Assembly (NCBI GenBank): GCA_016938795.1
Contig: JAFGTZ010000168.1
Span: forward strand, 1 to 6,411
DNA from: Chromatiaceae bacterium
GTDB taxonomy: Bacteria > Pseudomonadota > Gammaproteobacteria > Chromatiales > Chromatiaceae
Length of the DNA stretch: 6,411 bases
Direction of reading: 5' to 3'
Part shown: one piece after another, positions 1-5,524 of the stretch
How positions within the stretch are numbered: position 1 is the first letter of the stretch
Layout: each line of letters opens with the position of its first letter
The notes under the pieces: model-generated
The model's input: only the letters and a program-made list of their open reading frames with translations
Database searches by the model: none
Told to the model about the DNA's origin: nothing
Translations under genes and position numbers: made by a program

Positions 1-99
1 CGCCAGGCCAACGAACGCGGTGTAGGTGATCTTGAACTGCTCGTGGAATTCCTTCGCCTGCTGATCGGTCAGACCCGACAGACTCTTCTGCTCAGCCAT
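1..99 (-). CDS. pucB: Light-harvesting antenna beta polypeptide, LH2 type (N-terminal part)
   Basis: This small membrane polypeptide pairs with an alpha chain and binds bacteriochlorophyll and carotenoid in the intracytoplasmic-membrane antenna. Only the first 33 residues are in the window: MAEQKSLSGLT, then a KEFHEQF segment with the conserved His (H19), then the start of the transmembrane helix (TAFVGLA). The MAxQKSxSGLT start and EFH motif are typical of purple-bacterial antenna beta chains. The continuation EQFKITYTAFVGLA looks more like LH2 (puc) than LH1 (puf) chains, so the pucB symbol is an inference. The chlorophyll-ligating His and C-terminal aromatic residues lie off the window. 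A GGAGA ribosome site (minus strand, 106-110) sits 6 bases before the ATG. The alpha gene would be expected next, beyond position 1. The gene has its own PpsR/CrtJ-type promoter upstream. Confidence 0.85.
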   Translation of the reverse strand, partial: MAEQKSLSGLTDQQAKEFHEQFKITYTAFVGLA

Positions 100-222
100 T
101 TTCAGTCTCCGTCATGAGATATTGGATAACGGTCGTGCGCATCGGGCGACCACAGTTGGTTGCTGAGCGCCACGGATGACGCTGGTCGTCGCCCAAAACC
201 TCAGGACACATCAGTGATCCCG
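100..222 (-). other. Leader (5' UTR) of the antenna gene
   Basis: About 120 bases separate the predicted transcription start from the pucB ATG, and no ORF is evident here. A 7-base complementary pair (144-150 GGGCGAC and 188-194 GTCGCCC) could close a stem around a 37-base loop, so the leader may be folded. puc and puf leaders in other purple bacteria influence mRNA level, but no such role can be shown here. Confidence 0.4.
106..110 (-). promoter_or_regulatory. Ribosome binding site of pucB
   Basis: GGAGA on the minus strand, 6 bases upstream of the ATG at 97-99. It supports this start codon for the antenna gene. Confidence 0.7.
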
Positions 223-224
223 GG

Positions 225-242
225 TGTCATCTTAGCTTGACA
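225..242. promoter_or_regulatory. PpsR/CrtJ operator, promoter-proximal box
   Basis: TGTCATCTTAGCTTGACA fits the TGT-N12-ACA consensus of the PpsR/CrtJ aerobic repressor exactly and has symmetric ends TGTCA and TGACA. It covers the -10 region of the pucB promoter. PpsR/CrtJ is known to repress bacteriochlorophyll, carotenoid and puc antenna genes under oxygen. Binding is inferred from the motif and its context. Confidence 0.75.
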
Positions 243-256
243 GAGATGGATGTCAA
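229..256 (-). promoter_or_regulatory. Sigma70-type promoter of pucB
   Basis: Read on the minus strand, a perfect -35 hexamer TTGACA (251-256) is followed after 16 bases by TAAGAT (229-234, four of six matches to TATAAT). The predicted start is near 221-223, giving a leader of about 120 bases. The -35 lies inside one PpsR/CrtJ box and the -10 inside the other, so bound repressor would cover both polymerase contacts. The placement, pointing at the antenna gene, is the main support. Confidence 0.65.
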
Positions 257-268
257 GCAAGTTTTACA
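251..268. promoter_or_regulatory. PpsR/CrtJ operator, promoter-distal box
   Basis: TGTCAAGCAAGTTTTACA is a second exact TGT-N12-ACA match, starting 8 bases after the first box ends. It covers the pucB -35 hexamer and overlaps the baeR stop codon (264-266). Eight-base spacing of two boxes over -35 and -10 is the arrangement described for cooperative CrtJ binding at bchC in Rhodobacter capsulatus. Confidence 0.75.
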
Positions 269-1013
269 ACTCATGTGCGTCAGGCATGCCAGCCGATGAC
301 AGAGCGGGCGCCTCATAGCGATAACCCACGCCATAAACCGAGTGAATCAGCTCGACATCGGGCAGCAGGCTAGCGAGCTTGTGGCGCAGTTTCTTCACAT
401 GACTGTCGATGGTGCGCCCGCTGACGATGCGCTGGTCAGGGTAGATGCGATCCATGAGACGCTCGCGCGAGAAGATGCGCCCGGGCGCCGCGTGGAGCAC
501 CTCAAGCAGGGCGAATTCAACTGCGGTCAGCTCCACCTCGCGCCCCTCAACCCGCACGCGCAGACTGGCCTGTTCGAGCTGCAAGAGACTTGTCGCGGCG
601 CCCTGCCCTGACTGGCACGCCTCCATGCGCCCGAGCGAGCGGCGCAACACCGCCTTTACCCGCGCGACCAGCTCGCGCGGGCTGTAGGGCTTGCACAGAT
701 AATCGTCGGCGCCCAGCTCAAGCCCGAGCAGCCGATCAATCTCCTCGATCCGGGCCGTGGTCATGATGATGGGCAGGACGCTTGTGGCGCGCACTGCGCG
801 ACAAATCTCCAGCCCATCGCGCCCTGGGAGCATCAGATCGAGCAACATCAGATCGGGGCGCAGGCGCTCCACGCGCTCCAGCGCGAGCCCCCCATCGGCA
901 CACTCCTCGACCCGAAAGCCCGCCGCGCGCAGATAATCGGCCACCAACGCCGAGAGGCGGGTTTCATCCTCAACAATGAGCACCAGGGGCGCGGCTGATG
1001 GCGTCATCTTCAT
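264..1013 (-). CDS. baeR: OmpR-family response regulator BaeR
   Basis: This is the DNA-binding response regulator of the BaeSR envelope-stress system, which in enterobacteria activates multidrug efflux (mdtABC, acrD) and spy. The 249 residues split into a receiver domain (about 9-125) and a winged-helix DNA-binding domain (about 143-235). The receiver shows acidic pocket E15/D16, phosphoacceptor D59, T86 and K108-P109. The stretch IEEIDRLLGLELGADDY and the following CKPYSPRE are nearly identical to E. coli BaeR, as are RTIDSH and VYGVGYR in the effector domain. The start is the ATG that overlaps the baeS stop as ATGA, with AAGGA 8 bases upstream; a second Met at codon 3 is a less likely start. 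It is translationally coupled to its kinase. Its last codons overlap the operator of the downstream antenna gene. No clear intrinsic terminator follows it. Target genes in this organism are unknown. Confidence 0.93.
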   Translation of the reverse strand: MKMTPSAAPLVLIVEDETRLSALVADYLRAAGFRVEECADGGLALERVERLRPDLMLLDLMLPGRDGLEICRAVRATSVLPIIMTTARIEEIDRLLGLELGADDYLCKPYSPRELVARVKAVLRRSLGRMEACQSGQGAATSLLQLEQASLRVRVEGREVELTAVEFALLEVLHAAPGRIFSRERLMDRIYPDQRIVSGRTIDSHVKKLRHKLASLLPDVELIHSVYGVGYRYEAPALSSAGMPDAHEL

Positions 1014-2491
1014 AGGCGGTTTCCTTCGATGGGCAGTTCGATCCGGATAAGCAGGCCGCCAGCGGGCGCCTGAGCGGCACCGATATGCCCGCCATGGGCC
1101 TCGATCACGTTATGCACGATGGCCAGCCCAAGCCCAGCCCCGCCGCGATGACGCCCGCGCGCGCCATCGACCCGGTAGAGCCGTTCGAAGAGATGCACGA
1201 GCGCCGCCTCGGGCACACCGGGCGCGCTGTCCTCGAAGGTAATCAAGGCCCGGCGGGCATCGGATGCCAGGCGAACCTCCAAAGCGCCGCCAGGATCGGT
1301 GTAATGCAGGCTGTTTTGCAGCAGATTGCGAAACGCCTGGCTCAGCCGCTGGGCATCGGCGCGCACCCTCAGAGGCGTGCTTGATGCCTGATGCAACCTA
1401 AGCCGCAGCCCGGCGGCGACAAAGCCGTCCTCAAAGGCGGCGACCTCGGCGCTCAGCAGCGCGGCCAGATCGCAGGCTTCGAAACGATAGCCAAGCGCGC
1501 CCAAATCCGTGATCGACAGCTCGTAGAGATCATCCACCAGACGGGCGAGCCGCAGCACATCGCCGTGCAACCGCTCGATCAGCTCAGGCGCAAGCGGGCG
1601 CATGCCGTCCTGTACGGCCTCCAGCTCGGCGCGCAGCAGGGCGATGGGGGTGCGCAGTTCATGCGAGATGTCGGCCACCCAGCGGCGGCGCGCCTGCTCG
1701 TTGTGCTCAAGCGTGCTGGCGAGGGCATCGAGATCCTGTCCGAGCCGGGCGATTTCATCCCCTCCCTGCGCCTTGACGCGGACACTGAAATCACCGGCAG
1801 CAAGGGCGCGCGCGGTCTGCTGAAGCCGGCGCAAGGGACGGGTGAGACGCAATGAGAGCGGATAGGCCAGGGCCGCCGAGAGCAGCAGCACTCCCAAGGC
1901 GATGACCCACAATTGCCCAACCTGACGGCTAAGAAAGCGCTGCTCGGCCAGCTCGGGCAGCGGCGGCCCGGGCAGGATGGCCAGGGCGCCGATGGACTGG
2001 CCGTCATGACGTAGAGGATAGCGCCGCGCCCCGTCGAGCAGCTCGGGACGCCCGATGAGCAGGCGCCCCTTGGCATCGAGCAGCATCAGACGCAGCTCCA
2101 GGGGCAGGGGGCGATGCTGTGCATCCAGACGCGCCATCAGTTCGGGCGGCGGCCAGTCGGCGCTGCCATGGGGGCGCTGCGCGAGCCAGCGCCTGAGTCG
2201 CTCTTCACGCCCGGACGCATGGCCAGGAGCGCCAGGCGGCGCACTGCGCCGGGCGAGCAAGGCAGCCCAGCGCACCAGATCGGTGCGCAGCGCCTCCCAG
2301 TTGCCGTGCTCGCTCCAGTGCGCCGTCAACTGTTCGGCAAGGTCGTCGAGTCGTGCCTGTTCGCGCGCCTCGACCAATTCCATGAGGCCTTGGCGAAACG
2401 ACCAATGCACAAAGAGCTGGCTGGCTAGCAGCGCCAGGGTGCAGCCCAGCAGCAAGGTCAAAAATAACTTGGCGCCGATCGTGATCTTCAT
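1010..2491 (-). CDS. baeS: Sensor histidine kinase BaeS
   Basis: This inner-membrane sensor kinase partners BaeR. The 493 residues show, in order: TM helix 1 (about 8-28), a periplasmic sensor region (about 30-190), TM helix 2 (about 193-212), a HAMP linker (about 212-264), a HisKA dimerisation domain with phospho-accepting H277 in ISHELRTP, and a HATPase_c domain with N box (N389, N393), DSAPGVP (421-427), F box FERLYR (435-440) and glycine-rich GGAGLGL (450-456). SHELRTP, LASTLEHNEQ, DSAPGV and VDDLYELS closely follow E. coli BaeS (467 aa). The sensor region is longer and carries an extra Pro/Gly/Arg-rich segment near 81-112, so the signal sensed may differ. The start at 2489-2491 has a weak ribosome site; a 15-base palindrome ends one base before the ATG. 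hemP lies 78 bases upstream in the same direction. Confidence 0.92.
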   Translation of the reverse strand: MKITIGAKLFLTLLLGCTLALLASQLFVHWSFRQGLMELVEAREQARLDDLAEQLTAHWSEHGNWEALRTDLVRWAALLARRSAPPGAPGHASGREERLRRWLAQRPHGSADWPPPELMARLDAQHRPLPLELRLMLLDAKGRLLIGRPELLDGARRYPLRHDGQSIGALAILPGPPLPELAEQRFLSRQVGQLWVIALGVLLLSAALAYPLSLRLTRPLRRLQQTARALAAGDFSVRVKAQGGDEIARLGQDLDALASTLEHNEQARRRWVADISHELRTPIALLRAELEAVQDGMRPLAPELIERLHGDVLRLARLVDDLYELSITDLGALGYRFEACDLAALLSAEVAAFEDGFVAAGLRLRLHQASSTPLRVRADAQRLSQAFRNLLQNSLHYTDPGGALEVRLASDARRALITFEDSAPGVPEAALVHLFERLYRVDGARGRHRGGAGLGLAIVHNVIEAHGGHIGAAQAPAGGLLIRIELPIEGNRL

Positions 2492-2492
2492 G

Positions 2493-2507
2493 CCGTCATC
2501 ATGACGG
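2493..2507. repeat. Perfect palindrome at the baeS start
   Basis: CCGTCAT-C-ATGACGG has 7-base arms around a single base and ends one base before the baeS ATG on the minus strand. It could be a protein operator. In RNA it could form a 6-base stem with a 3-base loop over the translation start. Function is inferred from position only. Confidence 0.4.
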
Positions 2508-2569
2508 ATGACTGTGCAAAAAGCATGACTCCTCGCGCCAACACCCGATCCCGCCGCCGCCCGAGTCGC

Positions 2570-2752
2570 CTATTTCACCAGAATGAGCTTGTCGTTGCGG
2601 GTCAGCAGCAGGGTATAGGTGGCTTCGCCATGCTCGATGACCAGACGCCGCGCGCCGCGCATCAGATCATTGCTGCGCACGCGCTGCGGCTGCCCCACAG
2701 GAATGCCGCAACAGGGAGAAGACTTGAGCGAGGGTTGCACAGGCTGTTGCAT
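2570..2752 (-). CDS. hemP: Hemin uptake protein HemP
   Basis: This is a 60-residue member of the HemP/HmuP family, small cytoplasmic proteins linked to hemin and iron acquisition. In Bradyrhizobium and Burkholderia relatives, the protein is needed for expression of the hemin receptor operon. The family core spans about residues 26-60: SNDLMRG, then the RRLVIEH strand, Y46, and the LLLTRNDKLILVK ending, which is the usual basic C-terminus. A Cys pair lies at 14-15 in a variable N-terminal tail. AGGAG (minus strand, 2761-2765) sits 8 bases before the ATG, and the promoter upstream has a Fur-like box. The hemin receptor gene often found beside hemP is absent here; baeS follows instead after 78 bases in the same direction, with no terminator evident. 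Confidence 0.85.
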   Translation of the reverse strand: MQQPVQPSLKSSPCCGIPVGQPQRVRSNDLMRGARRLVIEHGEATYTLLLTRNDKLILVK

Positions 2753-2760
2753 GATTCAGT

Positions 2761-2765
2761 CTCCT
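2761..2765 (-). promoter_or_regulatory. Ribosome binding site of hemP
   Basis: AGGAG on the minus strand, 8 bases before the hemP ATG. This is a strong site that fixes the start of a short gene. Confidence 0.7.
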
Positions 2766-2840
2766 GGAGCCGGGTGGTTGATCAAAAAATCCGCCTTGCA
2801 ATGGCGAGGGTGCAAACGGCACGACCAGGCCGCGTTAGAA

Positions 2841-2868
2841 ATGATAACAATTCACATTAACTAATCAA
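2841..2868 (-). promoter_or_regulatory. Sigma70-type promoter of hemP (and perhaps baeSR)
   Basis: On the minus strand, TTGATT (2863-2868, four of six -35 matches) is followed after 16 bases by TATCAT (2841-2846, five of six -10 matches). The predicted start is near 2834, giving a leader of about 80 bases before hemP. The local A+T richness stands out against the G+C-rich surroundings. The -10 lies in a Fur-like box. Confidence 0.6.
2842..2856. promoter_or_regulatory. Fur-like box over the hemP promoter
   Basis: TGATAACAATTCACA matches the 7-1-7 Fur motif (TGATAAT-N-ATTATCA) at 11 of 14 positions and overlaps the -10 hexamer. Fur with Fe(II) would block transcription when iron is plentiful, as known for hemin-uptake genes elsewhere. 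The right half is the weaker one. Confidence 0.6.
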
Positions 2869-3027
2869 GTCTTGCGTTCATGCCCATCTCGACCTTGGCG
2901 CGAGAATCGCTCGTTCGCTCCAGGATCGCTGGATTTGGCTCGACGCGATGGAGGGCGTGAACCGAGCAGGGACTGAATCAGGCGATCGACATCTTCTTCT
3001 GTTGCTGGAATCTCGCTCTGGGGCTAG

Positions 3028-3036
3028 TGGTATAGT
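3028..3036 (+). promoter_or_regulatory. Possible extended -10 promoter
   Basis: TGGTATAGT is an extended -10 element (TG-N-TATAGT, five of six hexamer matches) with no good -35 at 16-18 bases. It would give a leader of about 190 bases to the gene at 3233. The support is weak. Confidence 0.3.
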
Positions 3037-3166
3037 GAACAGTGCTTTTTCGTCCCTTGGCACGAGCCAGCCGGACGACATTCGCCGGTTACACCAAACC
3101 GGTGTCGATTCCCCAGGCCACACCGCCCCGCCATGGCGCCTGGAGCGCCAGCAGGTCGGCGCACTG

Positions 3167-3194
3167 CGGAAAAGCATGACTTTCCGTGTGGAAA
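3167..3194. repeat. Alternating GGAAA/TTTCC inverted repeats
   Basis: CGGAAA (3167-3172), TTTCCG (3181-3186) and GGAAA (3190-3194) form two mutually exclusive inverted repeats with 8- and 4-base spacers. They lie about 40 bases before the GTG start of the next gene. They could be an operator or a switchable RNA hairpin. Confidence 0.35.
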
Positions 3195-3232
3195 ATTGTT
3201 TAACCAGTGATTTTCATCAAGAGGAAACGCGC

Positions 3233-3634
3233 GTGAACTATGCGGCAAAACGCACCTGGCCCGAACGCTCCGCCGCCTGGGAGCATCAGGGCGAGGCTGA
3301 GACCCCTGACGCCTTTGCCCTGGAATTCGCGGCCGTCGAACAGCTTTCCGTCGATGCCGAGTTTGTCGTCTTCAATCGCGAGAGCGGGGAGTCCCGCTAT
3401 TTTCGCGTCACCGGGCGCGATCCCTACCGGATCGACCCCGCCGAGCCGCGCTCGCCGAACAATAGCGGTCACGCGGAGGCCGCAGGTACGGCGGATCAAG
3501 AGGTCTTCGTGCCCGACATCAAGCCCTTTATCAGCACCGTCTCCTATATGGGCAAGGTCGCCGTGTTGGCCGTGGTTGCCATTGCGGCCATGGGTTTCGG
3601 GCTGAAATATCTGCGCGCCTTACTCGGCGGCTAA
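3233..3634 (+). CDS. Unknown 133-residue protein with one C-terminal membrane anchor
   Basis: I do not recognise this family. Residues 1-70 read as a soluble, acidic domain with alternating strand-like stretches (FALEFAAVEQLSV, EFVVFNRESG, SRYFRVTGRDPYRIDP). A Ser/Asn/Gly/Ala-rich linker follows (about 71-90), then VFVPDIKPFISTVSYMG and a single hydrophobic helix (about 107-125) ending in KYLRALLGG. A tail-anchored protein facing the cytoplasm is the simplest reading. The GTG start is preferred because GAGGAA lies 6 bases upstream. An ATG at 3176 would add 19 residues but has a poorer ribosome site and lies within an inverted repeat. It is followed on the same strand by the GT-C transferase about 210 bases on, so a role in the same glycan locus is possible but unproven. 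Confidence 0.65.
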   Translation: MNYAAKRTWPERSAAWEHQGEAETPDAFALEFAAVEQLSVDAEFVVFNRESGESRYFRVTGRDPYRIDPAEPRSPNNSGHAEAAGTADQEVFVPDIKPFISTVSYMGKVAVLAVVAIAAMGFGLKYLRALLGG

Positions 3635-3671
3635 AGGACGCGCGCTGCGCAATCTCCGCGTTCGGGCACAG

Positions 3672-3740
3672 GGCTCGTCGAGCCTGGCGACGCGGTCAGT
3701 CCAAGACGCGCTCCCGATGCGGGAGCGCGCGCCAGGCTCG
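3672..3740. repeat. Nested inverted repeats (structured intergenic element)
   Basis: Three perfect inverted repeats overlap here. GGCTCG-T-CGAGCC is at 3672-3684. An 11-base outer pair joins CGAGCCTGGCG (3679-3689) to CGCCAGGCTCG (3730-3740). A 10-base inner pair joins CGCGCTCCCG (3707-3716) to CGGGAGCGCG (3720-3729) around a 3-base ATG loop. The inner right arm abuts the outer right arm, so the stems can stack. No T run follows on either strand, so a classical intrinsic terminator is unlikely. It may act as a Rho-dependent end, an mRNA stabiliser or a REP-like element. Confidence 0.6.
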
Positions 3741-3845
3741 CGACGCGCTATGATGCAACGCCGCACTGCGGGCTCTGCCTCATCTCCCGCATCCTGGCGG
3801 CATTTGGTGACGACGAGGCTCCACCCAAGTCAGGACATCCGCACC

Positions 3846-5474
3846 GTGTTGTCCAATCTCATCGCCCGCCTCCGCCCGCGCGAGGCCCAACCAGATGATC
3901 CGTCCCCGGCGCTTCTCGGGCTGCTGCTCGCCACCCTGATCCTGGGCGGATTGCTACGCCTCTACAACCTCGATCACCTCCTCATCTGGCACGATGAGGT
4001 GTTCAGCCTGATGCGCGTGTTCGGGCACGATCATGGCGCTGTCAGGCAGGCCATCTTCAGCGCGCAACTCCTAAGCCCCGATGATCTGCTGCTGTTCCAG
4101 CAACCGAGCCCAGCGCTTGGCTGGAGTGCAACCTGGCAGGCACTCAGAAGCCATCCCGAGCACGCGCCACTCTACTATCTGCTGGGTCGCGCCCTGAGCG
4201 CCCTGCCACTGGAGCCCATCGTTGCGTTGCGCGGACTCTCGGCAGTCTGCGGTTTGCTGCTTATTCCGGCCAGCTTCTGGCTCATGCGCGTGCTCTTCGG
4301 GCGCGGTCTCGCGCCCTGGATTGCGGCGGCCCTGGTCGCCGTCTCTCCGCTACAGCTCCTCTATGCCCAGGAGGCGCGCCAGTACGCGCTCTGGACCCTC
4401 ATGGCGGTGGTTTCGAGCGCCGCCCTGGTCCACGCCCTGCGCCACCAAAGCTGGCGAGCCTGGGGGCTCTACAGCCTGACCCTGACGATCGGTCTCTACA
4501 GCCATCTGCTCTTTGCGCTCATGCTCCTCGTGCATGGGCTCTATGGACTGCTCGCGACACTGTTGCCCGGAACCGGCGCCGCCACGCCGGCACAGGCGAT
4601 CAATCGCCCCCCGTTGGTCCGGGTGCTGCTGAGCTGGGGAAGCGCCACCGCACTGGCCCTGCTGCTTTTCATGCCCTGGATCCTGGTGGTGCTCGGCGCC
4701 AGCGAACAGGTGGCCCAATTCACCGGCTGGATGCAGCGCCCACTCTCGCTCGGCGAGACGCTCGGCCTCTGGCTCCAACATCTGACGCGCACCTTTCTCG
4801 ACCCAGCCCCCAGCTTTGCGCCGGTCTGGCTAGCGCTCCTGCCGCTGCCGCTGTGGCTGCTCTGGCGCGCCCTGCGCGAGGCGCCCTGGCCGGCGCTGGC
4901 GTTGCCGCTGCTCATCGCCCTGGTCTATGTCGGCGTGGTGCTGGGCCCCGACCTGCTCCTGGGCGGCAGTCGCTCGCAGCATCCGCGCTATGCCCTGCCG
5001 GCCTTGCTCGCAGTCACACTCTTGGTGGGCTGGGGGCTGGCGCGCGTGCTGGCCAATCCGGCGCACCGCCATCTGGGACAGGCCGCGCTGGCGGCCTTGC
5101 TGGCACTGGGTTTAGGTTCTCAGCTCGCCATCCTGCGCGCCGAGACCTGGTGGACGAAAAACTTCAGCGCGCCCAACGCCGAGATTGCGCGTCTCCTGAA
5201 CGCCAGGGCGACGGCCTTGGTGCTCGCCAGCGACAACGCCAGCGGCATCGCCACCGGAGAGCTGATTTCGCTTGCCCATGCGCTGGAGCCTTCGATCCGA
5301 CTCTGGGGCGAGGCCGCGACCGGCCCCTTGGTGTTGCCCGAGGCGCGGAGCCCGGTCATCGCCCTGACGCCCTCGCGCCGACTGCGCGAACACCTTGCCC
5401 CAACTCAGAGCTTCGAACCCCTGGCTGGAAGCTGGCAGTGGTACCAGCTCAGACCATCCGCCCGAACCCAGTGA
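3846..5474 (+). CDS. GT-C family membrane glycosyltransferase (GT39/ArnT-PMT type)
   Basis: This polytopic inner-membrane enzyme should transfer a sugar from a polyprenyl-phosphate donor to a glycan, lipid or protein on the periplasmic side. From the chosen GTG start it has 542 residues. A first TM helix (about 22-39) is followed by a periplasmic loop with WHDE (D50, E51), the usual catalytic/metal acidic pair of this fold. Next come HAPLYY (106-111), YAQEARQY (173-180) and several further TM helices, typical of PMT_2 proteins, then a soluble tail of about 100 residues. The frame stays open back to an ATG at 3717, adding 43 Arg/Ser/Ala-rich residues. That ATG is the loop of a 10-base hairpin without a ribosome site, so GTG 3846 (AGGA 10 bases upstream) is preferred; GTG 3807 is another option. 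The sugar and acceptor cannot be told from sequence. Confidence 0.8.
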   Translation: MLSNLIARLRPREAQPDDPSPALLGLLLATLILGGLLRLYNLDHLLIWHDEVFSLMRVFGHDHGAVRQAIFSAQLLSPDDLLLFQQPSPALGWSATWQALRSHPEHAPLYYLLGRALSALPLEPIVALRGLSAVCGLLLIPASFWLMRVLFGRGLAPWIAAALVAVSPLQLLYAQEARQYALWTLMAVVSSAALVHALRHQSWRAWGLYSLTLTIGLYSHLLFALMLLVHGLYGLLATLLPGTGAATPAQAINRPPLVRVLLSWGSATALALLLFMPWILVVLGASEQVAQFTGWMQRPLSLGETLGLWLQHLTRTFLDPAPSFAPVWLALLPLPLWLLWRALREAPWPALALPLLIALVYVGVVLGPDLLLGGSRSQHPRYALPALLAVTLLVGWGLARVLANPAHRHLGQAALAALLALGLGSQLAILRAETWWTKNFSAPNAEIARLLNARATALVLASDNASGIATGELISLAHALEPSIRLWGEAATGPLVLPEARSPVIALTPSRRLREHLAPTQSFEPLAGSWQWYQLRPSARTQ

Positions 5475-5524
5475 ACGCCCTGGCGTCACCTCCCACTCAC
5501 CCGACTGGATCTTAAAGATTCGCC
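5475..5524 (+). other. Short gap between GT-C and GH17 genes
   Basis: This 50-base gap has no hairpin with a T run and no clear promoter, which fits co-transcription. The ribosome site for the next gene is weak (AAAGA, 6 bases before the ATG). Confidence 0.4.

Larger units (their letters stand above)
2869..3232. other. Gene-poor divergent intergenic region
   Basis: No intact gene is convincing here. The long open frame entering from 2948 on the plus strand has no protein-like composition before 3233 and no ribosome site at its first ATG. On the minus strand, frames around 2865-3081 read like a decayed gene end. Short inverted repeats are present: CCGGTT-N6-AACCGG (3085-3102), TGGCGC-N5-GCGCCA (3134-3150), and the GGAAA/TTTCC set at 3167-3194. 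A possible extended -10 promoter for the plus-strand gene is at 3028-3036. Confidence 0.5.

Noticed and set aside
235..258. Perfect GCTTGACA-N8-TGTCAAGC inverted repeat as a baeR terminator
   Set aside because: No T run follows on the minus strand. The symmetry is produced by the inner halves of the two PpsR/CrtJ boxes and the -35, which explain it better.
1391..1855. 154-residue plus-strand frame opposite baeS
   Set aside because: Antisense to the HisKA/HATPase coding region, with no recognisable domain.
3059..3076. TTGGCACGAGCCAGCC as a sigma54 promoter
   Set aside because: The -24 part TGGCAC is good, but the -12 part reads AGCC instead of TTGC.
3134..3150. TGGCGC-N5-GCGCCA hairpin as a terminator
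   Set aside because: Short stem, no T run, and no gene end nearby on either strand.
2948..3232. N-terminal extension of the 133-residue protein from ATG 2948 (228 aa in all)
   Set aside because: No ribosome site, no protein-like composition, and it spans a possible promoter; the GTG at 3233 has a good ribosome site.
3717..3845. First 43 codons of the longest GT-C frame
   Set aside because: The ATG lies in the loop of a 10-base hairpin, there is no ribosome site, and the Arg/Ser/Ala-rich peptide is unlike the start of this family. It is kept as an alternative only.
4853..5515. 220-residue plus-strand frame inside the GT-C gene
   Set aside because: Ala/Gly/Arg-rich shadow frame over clear transmembrane coding sequence; G+C-rich codon bias keeps it open.
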